Notes under the pieces: generated by a model
Told to the model about the DNA's origin: nothing
The model's input: only the letters and a program-made list of their open reading frames with translations
Databases searched by the model: none
Program-made: the position numbers and the translations under genes
Origin: Roseivirga sp. BDSF3-8
Lineage (GTDB): Bacteria; Bacteroidota; Bacteroidia; Cytophagales; Cyclobacteriaceae
Length of the DNA stretch: 64,000 nt
Assembly: GCF_041449215.1 (NCBI RefSeq)
Contig: NZ_JBGNFV010000001.1
Location: 806,001-870,000, forward strand
Direction of reading: 5' to 3'
Part shown: positions 9,059-17,503 of the stretch, piece after piece
Numbering within the stretch: the stretch's first letter is position 1
How the letters are laid out: each line of letters starts with the position of its first letter

Positions 9059-9979
9059 ATGAGTGATAAGAAGCCGACTAAGCGTAGAAATGCATTGGGA
9101 AGAGGATTAGGAGCCCTCCTGGAAGACAGCGATACTTCTAAGGGAAAAGAACGTGGCTCCGGCCGTGAAGGCGGTGAGGTAGGTTCCATTAATGAGATTC
9201 CCCTTACACATATTGAAACCAACCCCTACCAGCCTCGTGTGCATTTTGACGAAGATGCCCTCCAGGAACTGGCAGAGTCTATAAAGACTCAGGGAATTAT
9301 CCAGCCTATTACTGTAAGGCAACTGGATAAGGACCGTTTTCAGTTAATTTCCGGTGAGCGTCGCTTTCAGGCCTCTAAAAAAGCGGGACTAGAGAGCATA
9401 CCTGCTTACGTTCGAAAGGCTAACGACCAGCAGATGCTGGAAATGGCACTTATCGAAAACATTCAGCGGGAAAACCTTAACCCCATTGAAATAGCCCTCT
9501 CATACCAGCGGCTTATAAGCGAGTGCGACCTGAAGCAGGAACAACTGGGTGAGCGTGTAGGTAAAAACCGTACTACAGTAAATAACTATCTGCGCCTGCT
9601 GCGCCTGCCTCCGGATATTCAAATTGCTCTTCGAGACGGTAAGCTTAGTATGGGTCATGCCCGTGCCCTTATCAACATTGACAATATAGATAAGCAGCTA
9701 CACCTATTTAATAAGGTGGTTCGCGAAGAGCTCAGCGTCCGGAAAACAGAGGCCCTGGTACGGGAAGCCATGTCAGGGGGAGAACCCAAAAAGGCACCGG
9801 AAAAAAGCAAAAACCCTGAGCAGGAATACGAAATACGTCAGCTACAGACCCGCTTAAGTAGCCGGTTTGGCACCCGTGTGCAGGTAAAGGCAGACGATCA
9901 GCAAAAAGGAGAGATTAAGATCCCTTTTGTGTCGGCGGAAGACCTGAATCGTATTCTTGAAATCCTTGAAGAACAATGA
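9059..9979 (+). CDS. parB: Chromosome partitioning protein ParB (Spo0J), CTPase/DNA-binding
   Basis: ParB binds parS DNA and forms CTP-gated sliding clamps. The 306 residues include the N-terminal basic GRGLGALL tail that contacts ParA, the CTP-binding core with NPYQPR (about residues 55-60), the arginine patch GERRFQASKKAGL, and ENIQRENLNPIEIA. A helix-turn-helix follows (QLGERVGKNRTTVNNYLRLLRLP), and a C-terminal dimerisation segment. It overlaps the next gene by four bases (ATGA), so translation of the DUF5683 gene is coupled to it. Confidence 0.96.
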   Translation: MSDKKPTKRRNALGRGLGALLEDSDTSKGKERGSGREGGEVGSINEIPLTHIETNPYQPRVHFDEDALQELAESIKTQGIIQPITVRQLDKDRFQLISGERRFQASKKAGLESIPAYVRKANDQQMLEMALIENIQRENLNPIEIALSYQRLISECDLKQEQLGERVGKNRTTVNNYLRLLRLPPDIQIALRDGKLSMGHARALINIDNIDKQLHLFNKVVREELSVRKTEALVREAMSGGEPKKAPEKSKNPEQEYEIRQLQTRLSSRFGTRVQVKADDQQKGEIKIPFVSAEDLNRILEILEEQ

Positions 9980-10683
9980 TCCGGTACGGGGCGGTTATCT
10001 TATTTACCCTGTCTATAGCCTATCTCATAGCCATACCGGCCCGGGCACAGGAGGTTATTACTGAGCAACCGGACACTGTCCGCAGCTCAAACCCTCTACC
10101 CGCCTATGAGGAAGACTCCGTACAGAATGCCGAGATCATCATTCTGAATGATACGGTTCCCCCCGGGCCTGTGTATGAGCACATGGAAAACAGGTCGATA
10201 GATGAGGTAGGCCTGATCAGCCTCAGACCGAACAAAAAAATCCCCGGACGAGCCTCGTTACTGTCCGCCGTTATGCCCGGACTCGGACAGGTTTACAATG
10301 GCAAATATTGGAAAGTCCCCGTCATTTACGGAGGATTTGCCATGTTCGGATACCTTATCAATTACAATAATGAGAACTACCAGGAATTCCGTGCCGCTCT
10401 TTTCGCAGAAATTGACGGTGATGATTCTACGGTGAATCCTTTTGAGGGAGTTCTTAGCGAAGCCTCTCTGAGACGCCGTACGGACCTTTTCAGGCGTAAC
10501 AGAGATTTCAGTATGATACTTGCAGGCGTGTGGTATCTGCTGAATATAGTAGAGGCGCACGTGGATGCGCACCTGCAGGAGTTCGATGTAAGCGAAGATA
10601 TTTCCATGCGCTTTGAACCTGTGGGAGGAAATAACGGCATCATGTTTGCTGGAGTGGGACTTACAATTATCTTAGACAAATGA
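9976..10683 (+). CDS. DUF5683 membrane-associated protein
   Basis: The 235-residue protein begins with a signal peptide (cleavage near ARAQ, residue 25). After a low-complexity stretch comes the DUF5683 core: RASLLSAVMPGLGQVYNGKYWKVPVIYGG, then a Arg-rich segment and AGVWYLLNIVEAHVDAHL. Two short hydrophobic segments suggest outer- or inner-membrane association. In Bacteroidota this family very often sits between parB and dapB, as here. Its function is unknown. It overlaps parB and dapB by four bases each, so the run is translationally coupled. Confidence 0.88.
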   Translation: MIRYGAVILFTLSIAYLIAIPARAQEVITEQPDTVRSSNPLPAYEEDSVQNAEIIILNDTVPPGPVYEHMENRSIDEVGLISLRPNKKIPGRASLLSAVMPGLGQVYNGKYWKVPVIYGGFAMFGYLINYNNENYQEFRAALFAEIDGDDSTVNPFEGVLSEASLRRRTDLFRRNRDFSMILAGVWYLLNIVEAHVDAHLQEFDVSEDISMRFEPVGGNNGIMFAGVGLTIILDK

Positions 10684-11387
10684 ATATTCTCCTGATCGGA
10701 TATGGAAAAATGGGTCATGCTATCGAAGAGATAGCAAAAGAAAGAGGCCATACCATTACCGGTGCACTCAATAGCGAGGAAGAAAGAAATGCCTGGAAAG
10801 GTGAGGCAGATGTGGCTATCGAGTTTAGCCAGCCGGATGCAGCTTTCGACAACATCCATTTTGCTATTGAAAGGGGGATACCCGTAGTATCAGGAACGAC
10901 AGGATGGCTGGAGAGGCAACACGACGTGGCTACTCTTTGCGAAAAACACAATGGCGCCTTTTTTTATGCCTCTAATTACTCCATCGGTGTTAATATATTT
11001 TTCCGCGTAAACCGCTACCTCGCCGACATCATGGGTCAGCAAGAGGGGTATGATGTGGAAATGGAAGAGGTACACCACACGGAGAAAAAAGACGCTCCCA
11101 GCGGCACAGCCATTACTCTGGCAGAAGATATCATTGAACGTGTAAAGCAAAAAAGCCGTTGGGTAAACGAAACTACGGAGGAAAAAGACGCACTGGGAAT
11201 TTCCTCATTGCGGATAGACAAGACACCGGGTACTCACACCGTTACCTATTCATCTGACATAGACTCCATCGAGATAAAGCACACGGCTCATAGCCGTAAA
11301 GGCTTTGCACTGGGTGCAGTAGTTGCGGCTGAATGGCTCAGCGGCAGACAGGGAGTATTTGGTATGGATGATATGTTGCCATTTTAA
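10680..11387 (+). CDS. dapB: 4-hydroxy-tetrahydrodipicolinate reductase
   Basis: DapB reduces 4-hydroxy-tetrahydrodipicolinate with NAD(P)H in lysine and diaminopimelate synthesis, the route to the peptidoglycan cross-link. The 235-residue protein shows the Rossmann start MNILLIGYGKMGHA, VVSGTTGW at about residue 69, and the active-site segment EEVHHTEKKDAPSGTA with His132/His133 and Lys137. It is slightly shorter than the E. coli enzyme (273), as is normal in Bacteroidota. The gene overlaps its upstream neighbour by four bases and is 25 nt ahead of lepB. Confidence 0.96.
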   Translation: MNILLIGYGKMGHAIEEIAKERGHTITGALNSEEERNAWKGEADVAIEFSQPDAAFDNIHFAIERGIPVVSGTTGWLERQHDVATLCEKHNGAFFYASNYSIGVNIFFRVNRYLADIMGQQEGYDVEMEEVHHTEKKDAPSGTAITLAEDIIERVKQKSRWVNETTEEKDALGISSLRIDKTPGTHTVTYSSDIDSIEIKHTAHSRKGFALGAVVAAEWLSGRQGVFGMDDMLPF

Positions 11388-11412
11388 TCCGGCAGCTTAA
11401 ATCTCAGATCTG

Positions 11413-12528
11413 ATGAGCATTTTGACAAAAAAAGGAAAGGCTGAAGGACAAACAAGCAGTAAGCCTAAGAAAAAAAAATCCCAAACCCGGGAGTGGGCCG
11501 ATGCAATTTTGTTTGCGGTGATAGCTGCCACCATCATCAGATGGCTGTTTCTGGAAGCGTTCACCATACCTACCCCTTCTATGGAAAACAGCCTGCTTGT
11601 AGGCGATTTCTTATTTGTAAGTAAAATTCATTACGGTCCGCGTACTCCTAAGACCCCTCTGCAGGTACCTTTGACCCATCAGACAGTTTGGTTTACTGAC
11701 ATTCCCAGCTATGTAGACTGGCTACAGCTGCCTCAGTATCGCCTTCCCGGATTCTCTGAGATTACCCGCAATGACGTGATCGTGTTCAACTACCCAAAAG
11801 AGATGGAGCACCCGGTAGATCTGAAAACGAACTATATAAAAAGGGCGATAGGCATGCCTGGCGATGTTCTTGAGATCAAAGATGGCCAGGTTTACATCGA
11901 CGGTAAAGCGGCAGAAAACCCTGAAGGCATGCAGTTTATGTACATCATAGTACCCAAGAGCGGTCGCCTTCCTGACCAGGTTTGGGACCGGGTAGAGGTA
12001 AACCCGGAAGATGTCATGACAGTGCAGGCAGGCTACCTGGCGGCTATGAAACCTGAAAATGCCGAAGCCCTCAGAAATTATTCAAATGTAAGCTCAGTTG
12101 AGCGCTACCCTTTTAAGGAGGGAGAACTGGCAGGAGATATATTTCCCAACCCAAGCCGTTATGCCTGGAACCCTGACTGGTACGGCCCTCTGGCAATTCC
12201 AGCCATGGGTGAAACAATGGAAGTCAATGACGAAATGCTTGCCCAGTTTGGCAGTACTATAGCTAATTATGAAGGGCACGACGATGTGCGTATCTCTGAG
12301 AATAAGCTTTATATAAATGGCGAGGAGATAACAGAATACAAATGGCGCCAGAACTACTACTTCATGATGGGGGATAACCGTCACAATTCAGAAGACAGTC
12401 GCTTCTGGGGCTTTGTGCCGGAAGATCATATTGTAGGTAAAGCGGCCTTCATCTGGCTATCGCTGGACAAAAATGAAAGTTTCTTCAACAAAGTACGCTG
12501 GAGTCGCATCTTCAATAAGATTGAATAA
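11413..12528 (+). CDS. lepB: Signal peptidase I
   Basis: This protease removes signal peptides from exported proteins at the inner membrane. A membrane segment at about residues 30-48 precedes the catalytic Ser56 in IPTPSMENSLLVGD. The general base is Lys143 in NYIKRAIGMPGD, and MMGDNRHNSEDSRFWGFVP closes the active site. At 371 residues it is longer than most, because more than 150 residues lie between the Lys box and the GDNR box. That is common in Bacteroidota lepB. It is the last gene of the parA-to-lepB run and is followed by a strong terminator. Confidence 0.96.
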   Translation: MSILTKKGKAEGQTSSKPKKKKSQTREWADAILFAVIAATIIRWLFLEAFTIPTPSMENSLLVGDFLFVSKIHYGPRTPKTPLQVPLTHQTVWFTDIPSYVDWLQLPQYRLPGFSEITRNDVIVFNYPKEMEHPVDLKTNYIKRAIGMPGDVLEIKDGQVYIDGKAAENPEGMQFMYIIVPKSGRLPDQVWDRVEVNPEDVMTVQAGYLAAMKPENAEALRNYSNVSSVERYPFKEGELAGDIFPNPSRYAWNPDWYGPLAIPAMGETMEVNDEMLAQFGSTIANYEGHDDVRISENKLYINGEEITEYKWRQNYYFMMGDNRHNSEDSRFWGFVPEDHIVGKAAFIWLSLDKNESFFNKVRWSRIFNKIE

Positions 12529-12551
12529 CCCCAGCGGGGTAAAAAAAACAT

Positions 12552-12584
12552 AGCCTGTCCGCTTCCTCCGGACAGGCTTTTTTA
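12552..12584 (+). terminator. Terminator between lepB and ung
   Basis: AGCCTGTCCG (12552-12561), seven loop bases and CGGACAGGCT (12569-12578) are followed by a T run. Eight A before the stem allow use from the opposite strand by the convergent ung gene. Confidence 0.88.
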
Positions 12585-13247
12585 TTACCAGTTTATCTGA
12601 GGCTGACCCTTTTCCGCCAGGTAAGCATTAGCCTTACTAAAATGGCGATTACCAAAAAAGCCCCGGTTAGCCGCAAAGGGCGAAGGGTGAGCAGACTTAA
12701 GTACACAGTGCTTGTTTTCATCTATGATTTCCCCCTTTTTTTGTGCGTAGGCTCCCCAAAGAAGGAAAACAACGTCCTGTTTTTCAGAAGAGACGGTTCT
12801 TATCACTGCATCAGTGAATTCCTCCCAGCCCTTTTTCTGGTGTGAGCCCGCCGTATTGGCACGAACAGTCAGCGTGGCATTAAGTAATAACACCCCCTGG
12901 TCCGCCCATCGCTCAAGGTTACCCGTCGGAGGTATCTCTTTCCCTAAGTCTGCCTTGATCTCTTTGAAAATATTGACGAGAGAGGGCGGCATTGGGATAC
13001 CGTCTTTTACTGAAAAGCAGAGTCCATTAGCCTGGCCCTTGCCATGATAAGGGTCCTGGCCGATGATAACTACGCGCACCTGCTCAAAAGGGCAGTGATC
13101 AAAGGCCGCAAAGATCCGCTTGCCAGGGGGATAGACCGTATGCTGGCTATATTCATCCTTTACGAAGGATACCAAGCTTTTAAAATAAGGCTTATCAAAT
13201 TCGGGGGCTAGTTTCTCCTTCCAGGAGGATTCCATCCTGACATCCAT
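12585..13247 (-). CDS. ung: Uracil-DNA glycosylase, family 1
   Basis: Ung removes uracil from DNA to start base-excision repair. The 220-residue protein has the water-activating Asp65 in GQDPYHGKGQANGLCFSV, a PPSLVNIFKEI segment, LLLNATLTV with the uracil-recognising Asn, and HPSPFAANRGFFG with the catalytic His near residue 188. All motifs of family 1 are intact. The gene is convergent with lepB and divergent from apaG. Confidence 0.97.
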   Translation of the reverse strand: MDVRMESSWKEKLAPEFDKPYFKSLVSFVKDEYSQHTVYPPGKRIFAAFDHCPFEQVRVVIIGQDPYHGKGQANGLCFSVKDGIPMPPSLVNIFKEIKADLGKEIPPTGNLERWADQGVLLLNATLTVRANTAGSHQKKGWEEFTDAVIRTVSSEKQDVVFLLWGAYAQKKGEIIDENKHCVLKSAHPSPFAANRGFFGNRHFSKANAYLAEKGQPQINW

Positions 13248-13367
13248 GTCCAGCTGATTATTCAGATATGAAATGTATTATTTTGGCGGGATTATAGCGA
13301 AATGGTATGGAAACTTATAATTATTTTTGATGTTTAAGATCAGTAACCTGTATATAAGCAGCAATTC

Positions 13368-13754
13368 ATGGTCAGGGAAATAACCGAAGGCATTAAAGTA
13401 AGTGTAGTGACGGAATATCAACCGGAATACTCTAGTCCGTCACAGATGCATTTTGTATTTACCTACCGTATCACAATAGAAAACGGCAGCGAATACACCA
13501 TTCAGCTTCTGCGAAGGCACTGGTTTATCCATGATGCTAACAGCACGGTACGTGAGGTGGAAGGTCAGGGGGTAGTAGGACAGCAGCCTGTACTGGAACC
13601 GGGACAGACTCACCAGTATGTCTCCGGCTGCAACCTCAAATCCGGCGTAGGAAAAATGTATGGCACTTATCTGATGGAGCGTGTGGTAGATGGTAAGCAG
13701 TTTAAAGTGACCATACCCGAGTTCACCATGGTGGCCCCCTTCCGCATGAACTAG
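13368..13754 (+). CDS. apaG: ApaG domain protein
   Basis: The 128-residue protein is a full-length ApaG/DUF525 domain: EGIKVSVVTEYQPEYS, FTYRITIENGSEYTIQLLRRHWFI and VVGQQPVLEPGQTHQYVSG are family hallmarks. ApaG is an immunoglobulin-like fold protein that has been linked to cobalt and magnesium tolerance and diadenosine tetraphosphate level in enterobacteria; its exact role is uncertain. It lies 4 nt before the methyltransferase gene. Confidence 0.95.
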   Translation: MVREITEGIKVSVVTEYQPEYSSPSQMHFVFTYRITIENGSEYTIQLLRRHWFIHDANSTVREVEGQGVVGQQPVLEPGQTHQYVSGCNLKSGVGKMYGTYLMERVVDGKQFKVTIPEFTMVAPFRMN

Positions 13755-13758
13755 TAAT

Positions 13759-14562
13759 TTGCCAATGTTCGACCCTGCTTATCGATTTTTATGGCACTGG
13801 CTGCATAGAGTGGATGCTCACAGCCTGCACTCCCCCTTGTTTTTCCAGTTTTATAATAAGGTAATACGGCCGAAAAAAGTCAGACCTCTCCCTGAAACAG
13901 TTGATTCGCTGATAGTGCAGGCAAAAAAAGATGGCCGGATAATAAACAGAAATGACCTTGGTGCCGGCTCTAAAGCACATGGTAATGAGGTAACAGTAGC
14001 TACCCTGGCCAAAAACAGTACTAGCACCCGACCGGTACGCCAGCTATTGCTAAATCTAACCTGTTGGTTAAACTCAGATACCATACTGGAGCTTGGCACC
14101 TCGCTGGGCTTTTCTGCACTCACGATGGCTTCAGCCAGACCGGAAGCCAATCTATTTACGGTAGAAGGCTGCCCCCAAACAGCAGCTATTGCTCAGGAAA
14201 ATTTTAGCAAAGCTGCTGTCTCAACCATTGATCTCCACGTGGGTAACATTGACGATATCCTCCCTGATATATTGGATCAAGCTGGCCAAATCGACCTGGC
14301 TTACCTTGATGCAAATCACCAGTATGCCCCTACTCTCTCCTATTTTGATATGATCAGACCCTACCTGCACAGTGGCTCTGTGGTAGTCATAGGCGATATC
14401 TCATGGAGTAAAGAGATGCAGCGGGCCTGGCAGGAAATAAAATCGCGGCCTGAGGCAACTGCTACTGCAGATTTGCTGGATGTAGGAGTCGTGTTTATAA
14501 CGCCTCTCCCCTACCGACTGTCTTACGCCATGGCTATGCCACGGGCTTCTGTAGCTCGATAA
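13759..14562 (+). CDS. Class I SAM-dependent methyltransferase
   Basis: The 267-residue protein has a SAM-binding motif I LELGTSLGFSAL near residue 111 and an acidic motif II (FTVEGCP), followed by IDLAYLDANHQYAPTLSYFD and a late VVVIGDISWS segment. This layout resembles O-methyltransferases of the caffeoyl-CoA type, where the Asp residues bind a metal ion. The substrate cannot be read from the sequence. The N-terminal 100 residues are less typical and probably bind the acceptor. Its 3' end overlaps the convergent methyltransferase gene by 29 bp. Confidence 0.78.
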   Translation: MPMFDPAYRFLWHWLHRVDAHSLHSPLFFQFYNKVIRPKKVRPLPETVDSLIVQAKKDGRIINRNDLGAGSKAHGNEVTVATLAKNSTSTRPVRQLLLNLTCWLNSDTILELGTSLGFSALTMASARPEANLFTVEGCPQTAAIAQENFSKAAVSTIDLHVGNIDDILPDILDQAGQIDLAYLDANHQYAPTLSYFDMIRPYLHSGSVVVIGDISWSKEMQRAWQEIKSRPEATATADLLDVGVVFITPLPYRLSYAMAMPRASVAR

Positions 14563-15136
14563 AAAGCTCTCTGTTCTGCCTGGGCGGGAGACTATTTTTG
14601 CAGCGCTCGAAGTGCAGAAAGTCGAAATATGATTTAAAATAGCCTTCGTACTCCTCTCTGAAACCACCAAAAGGAGGATGGTCGGTAAAGAGCGTGTCTT
14701 CAAAAAGAACCCCGGCAAGCTTTCCTCCGGGACGTAGCAATTCATTCATCTTTTCTGCATATGAAGTGCGCAATGCCGGGTTTAGTGCACAAAAGAACGT
14801 TTGCTCTACGATCAGGTCATAACTTCCTTCAAGGTCAAAGAAGTCTTTAAGAATAAGGTGTTCATCAGGAAAGGAGGGTGCTCTATACTTTAGATTTTTT
14901 AGTGGCACAGCAGATACATCCACTACCTGAACGTTTCGGAAGCCTTGCTCATGCAAATACTCTGCCTCATAGGCATTTCCTGCCCCAGGGATTAATATGT
15001 AAATATCTTTGTTATCTAATTGATCAAAGTAAGCCTTCAGAGGAGGCGTGATCGTTCCCACATCCCATTGGGTTTCTTGTTGATCATAGCGGTTAGTCCA
15101 GTAGGTAGAATCAAGGTTTTGGATATCTTCCTGCAT
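14534..15136 (-). CDS. Thiopurine methyltransferase (TPMT)-family methyltransferase
   Basis: The 200-residue protein opens like TPMT-type enzymes: YWTNRYDQQETQWDVG, with the conserved WD. Then come the SAM motif ILIPGAGNAYEAEYL (about residues 47-61), VVDVSAVPLKNL and DLIVEQTFFCALNPALR. TPMT relatives in bacteria methylate thiols, halides or chalcogens; the substrate here is not known. It is convergent with the preceding methyltransferase gene and overlaps its end by 29 bp. Confidence 0.85.
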   Translation of the reverse strand: MQEDIQNLDSTYWTNRYDQQETQWDVGTITPPLKAYFDQLDNKDIYILIPGAGNAYEAEYLHEQGFRNVQVVDVSAVPLKNLKYRAPSFPDEHLILKDFFDLEGSYDLIVEQTFFCALNPALRTSYAEKMNELLRPGGKLAGVLFEDTLFTDHPPFGGFREEYEGYFKSYFDFLHFERCKNSLPPRQNRELFIELQKPVA

Positions 15137-15204
15137 AAATAAAAAAATAGGTATTTTTTAAGGATAAAAACAGCTCAATACATCTTTAGGCGGAACTAAT
15201 TTTA

Positions 15205-15212
15205 TACTTTCG
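15205..15212 (+). promoter_or_regulatory. Candidate -7 box for the coiled-coil protein gene
   Basis: TACTTTCG differs by one base from TAnnTTTG and lies 30 nt before the start at 15243 in a divergent intergenic gap. Confidence 0.35.
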
Positions 15213-15242
15213 CGTTAATTAAGTCTGAAAATTTTTAGCATC

Positions 15243-16166
15243 ATGACAGATAATAAATCAGCAAAGCCTGAGAAAAAGAGCGGTAAGGGAAAGATTGTAA
15301 TCCTTGTAATAGTAGCCGCTATTTTGCTAATTATCAACGGTGTTCAGTTCTTTCTGAACCAACAGGAAGAAGAAGCGCTCAAGTCTGATATGACAGAGAT
15401 GTCTAATGAAAAGGCAGCACTGCAAACCAGGTTGGAGTCTATCAGCAATGAGCTGGACATGAAAATAGAAGAGATTAGAAAACTTGGCGGGGACGTTGAA
15501 GAGCTTGAAGAGGCCAGAAACCAACTCGAACAGGAACGGGAGCAATTAAGGAAAGCCTCCAATGCACAGATCGCCCGTCTAAGAAATAAGGTCGGCGGCT
15601 ATGAGGAACTGCTGAAAGCAAAGGACGAAGAGATTGTAAAGCTTAAGGCAGTAAATGATGAGCTGCTTAACCAGAATACTGAGTTAAAAACAACGCAAAA
15701 TCAGCTATCTGATAGTCTTTCCACACTTTCCTCTAACCTGAAAAAGCAGGCAGAGAAGGTAGAAGTAGCCAGCAGGCTAAAGGCTGAGAACGTGAAGGTA
15801 TACGGGGTAAATAGCCGCGGAAAGGAACGTGAAGGTGAGTTTAGAAACCGCCAGGTAGAGCAGCTTAAGGTTTCTTTTAATCTGGAGCGCAACGATGTGG
15901 CTCCTATGGGAGGCCGTGACATTAAGATAAGAGTAATTGATCCGGATGGCAACGTTATTTTTGACGTGGCTAAGGGCAGTGGCTCCTTTATGTATAATGG
16001 CCGCGAGGCTTTCTTTACATCCAACCAGCAGATACTATTCGATAACACTGAGCAGGAGATCGTATTTGTATACGACAAGGGCAGTGAGTATACAGATGGT
16101 AACTACCGCGTAGAGATATTTGCCGATGACTACGTGATTGGTGAGAGCGAATTTCTGGTAAAATAA
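15243..16166 (+). CDS. Membrane-anchored coiled-coil protein of unknown function
   Basis: The 307-residue protein has a short basic cytoplasmic tail, one membrane segment at about residues 18-36, and a long coiled coil from about 40 to 180 rich in Glu, Lys and Leu heptads. A compact C-terminal domain of about 120 residues follows, with GRDIKIRVIDPDGNVIFD and IFADDYVIGESEFLVK, beta-rich in appearance. It therefore projects from the inner membrane into the periplasm. I do not recognise a characterised family. Similar proteins in Bacteroidota are annotated as hypothetical. It stands alone between a divergent gene and the rpsF operon. Confidence 0.85.
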   Translation: MTDNKSAKPEKKSGKGKIVILVIVAAILLIINGVQFFLNQQEEEALKSDMTEMSNEKAALQTRLESISNELDMKIEEIRKLGGDVEELEEARNQLEQEREQLRKASNAQIARLRNKVGGYEELLKAKDEEIVKLKAVNDELLNQNTELKTTQNQLSDSLSTLSSNLKKQAEKVEVASRLKAENVKVYGVNSRGKEREGEFRNRQVEQLKVSFNLERNDVAPMGGRDIKIRVIDPDGNVIFDVAKGSGSFMYNGREAFFTSNQQILFDNTEQEIVFVYDKGSEYTDGNYRVEIFADDYVIGESEFLVK

Positions 16167-16184
16167 TCTCATCATCAAAGTATT

Positions 16185-16224
16185 GAAAGAGGTTTTGTCT
16201 GCCGGCAAAGCCTCTTTCATTTGA
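16185..16224 (+). terminator. Probable terminator after the coiled-coil protein gene
   Basis: GAAAGAGGTTTTG (16185-16197) pairs with CAAAGCCTCTTTC (16206-16218). The following T tract is short, so termination efficiency is uncertain. Confidence 0.6.
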
Positions 16225-16270
16225 TAAATGCCCCCAAAATGAAGCCCTGGTCTTAATTTGGCATCTGGTA

Positions 16271-16301
16271 TTGTGGAAACGAGAAATAAGTGCTATTTTT
16301 G
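16271..16301 (+). promoter_or_regulatory. Promoter of the rpsF-rpsR-rplI operon
   Basis: A TTG at 16271-16273 and TATTTTTG at 16294-16301 are 20 nt apart and match the Bacteroidota -33/-7 pattern. The -7 box ends 35 nt before the rpsF start. Confidence 0.6.
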
Positions 16302-16336
16302 CAGGCTCAATGACAAAACATTAATTTTCTGTTATA

Positions 16337-16708
16337 ATGGAATTGAAACAGTACGAGACAGTATTCATTTTGACTCCCGTTTTGTCTGATACTCAGATGA
16401 AGGATGCTGTCGACAAATTCAGGAACATTCTTAAAGAGGGTGGTGCCGAAATCGTAAATGAAGAGACTTGGGGACTCCGTAAGCTTGCTTATGAAATCCA
16501 GCATAAGTCTACTGGTTTCTACACCCTTTTTGAGTTCAAGGCTAATCCTGAGTTTATCGCCTCTCTTGAAACTGAATACAGACGCGACGAGAAAGTTCTG
16601 CGTTTTCTCACCCTGGCACTCGACAAACATGCGATCGAGTTTAACGAAAGAAGAAGAAAGGGTGATTTCAACAAAAAAGAAGATAAAAAAGAGGAGGCTG
16701 CATCATGA
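16337..16708 (+). CDS. rpsF: 30S ribosomal protein S6
   Basis: S6 binds the central domain of 16S rRNA together with S18. The 123-residue protein has the family pattern: [13 protein letters not shown] at the start, [26 protein letters not shown] in the middle and [18 protein letters not shown]. The C-terminus is a charged Lys/Glu tail. It overlaps rpsR by four bases (ATGA), which couples production of the two partners. Confidence 0.98.
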   Translation: MELKQYETVFILTPVLSDTQMKDAVDKFRNILKEGGAEIVNEETWGLRKLAYEIQHKSTGFYTLFEFKANPEFIASLETEYRRDEKVLRFLTLALDKHAIEFNERRRKGDFNKKEDKKEEAAS

Positions 16709-16956
16709 CACTTCAGAACGAACCTATCAACCGCAACGAAATAAAGAAGAAGTACTGTCGCTTCAAGAAGCACGGTATTAAGTATGTGGATTATAAAGAT
16801 CCCAACTTCCTTTTAAAGTTTGTAAACGAGCAGGGTAAGATTCTTCCCCGCCGTATCACCGGTACAAGCGTAAAGTTTCAGAGAAAAGTGGCTGTGGCCG
16901 TGAAGCGTGCCCGCACACTGGCCCTTCTTCCTTATGTAACTGACTCGCTTAAGTAA
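16705..16956 (+). CDS. rpsR: 30S ribosomal protein S18
   Basis: The 83-residue protein contains the S18 signature: [45 protein letters not shown] and [14 protein letters not shown]. It forms a heterodimer with S6 on the 30S platform. It is placed between rpsF, with a four-base overlap, and rplI, 30 nt downstream, the usual bacterial arrangement. Confidence 0.98.
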   Translation: MTLQNEPINRNEIKKKYCRFKKHGIKYVDYKDPNFLLKFVNEQGKILPRRITGTSVKFQRKVAVAVKRARTLALLPYVTDSLK

Positions 16957-16986
16957 TTTTTAAACGCCGGAAAATATTCGACGATC

Positions 16987-17433
16987 ATGGAAGTAATACT
17001 GAAAGAAGATATATCTGGACTCGGCTACAAGCATGATATCGTGGAGGTAAAGCCCGGATACGGTCGTAATTACCTTATCCCCCGCGGTATGGCTGTAATA
17101 GCCAACAAGTCCAATAAAAAACTGGCTGAGGAAAATGCTCGCCAGATGTCTCACAAAGCCGAAAAACTGAAGCAGGATGCTGAAGCGGTAGCTGAGAAAC
17201 TTGAAAAATTGGAGCTTGAAATGAAAGCTAAAGTAGGTGAAAGCGGTAAGATTTTTGGTGCCGTTACTACACTGCAGATCAGCGACTCCCTTAAAGATAA
17301 AGGGTTTGATATCGATCGTAAGCAGATCACCTTCAATAGCGAAGTGAAGTCTGTAGGTGAGTACACTGCCACTGTAGACCTTCACCGTGAAGTGAAGCCT
17401 GAAGTAAAATTCAAAGTAGTAGCCGACCAATAA
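16987..17433 (+). CDS. rplI: 50S ribosomal protein L9
   Basis: The 148-residue protein has the L9 N-terminal RNA-binding domain (MEVILKEDISGLGYKHDIVEVKPGYGRNYLIPRGMA), the long exposed connecting helix (residues about 40-75), and the C-terminal domain with GKIFGAVTTLQISDSLKDKGFDIDRKQI. It is the last gene of the ribosomal operon and precedes a strong terminator. Confidence 0.98.
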   Translation: MEVILKEDISGLGYKHDIVEVKPGYGRNYLIPRGMAVIANKSNKKLAEENARQMSHKAEKLKQDAEAVAEKLEKLELEMKAKVGESGKIFGAVTTLQISDSLKDKGFDIDRKQITFNSEVKSVGEYTATVDLHREVKPEVKFKVVADQ

Positions 17434-17455
17434 TATTCGGCTCATCACAATATAG

Positions 17456-17483
17456 AAAAGGCGCCTGATGGGCGCCTTTTTTG
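17456..17483 (+). terminator. Terminator of the rpsF-rpsR-rplI operon
   Basis: AAAAGGCGCC (17456-17465), a five-base loop and GGCGCCTTTT (17471-17480) run into a T tract. It rules out the in-frame ATG at 17468 as start of the next gene, because that codon lies in the loop. Confidence 0.92.
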
Positions 17484-17503
17484 TTACATTAGGGAGTAGC
17501 ACC

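Noticed and set aside
7500-10000. Search for parS sites (TGTTTCACGTGAAACA type) near parA-parB.
   Set aside because: No match seen by eye; the site is probably elsewhere near the origin.
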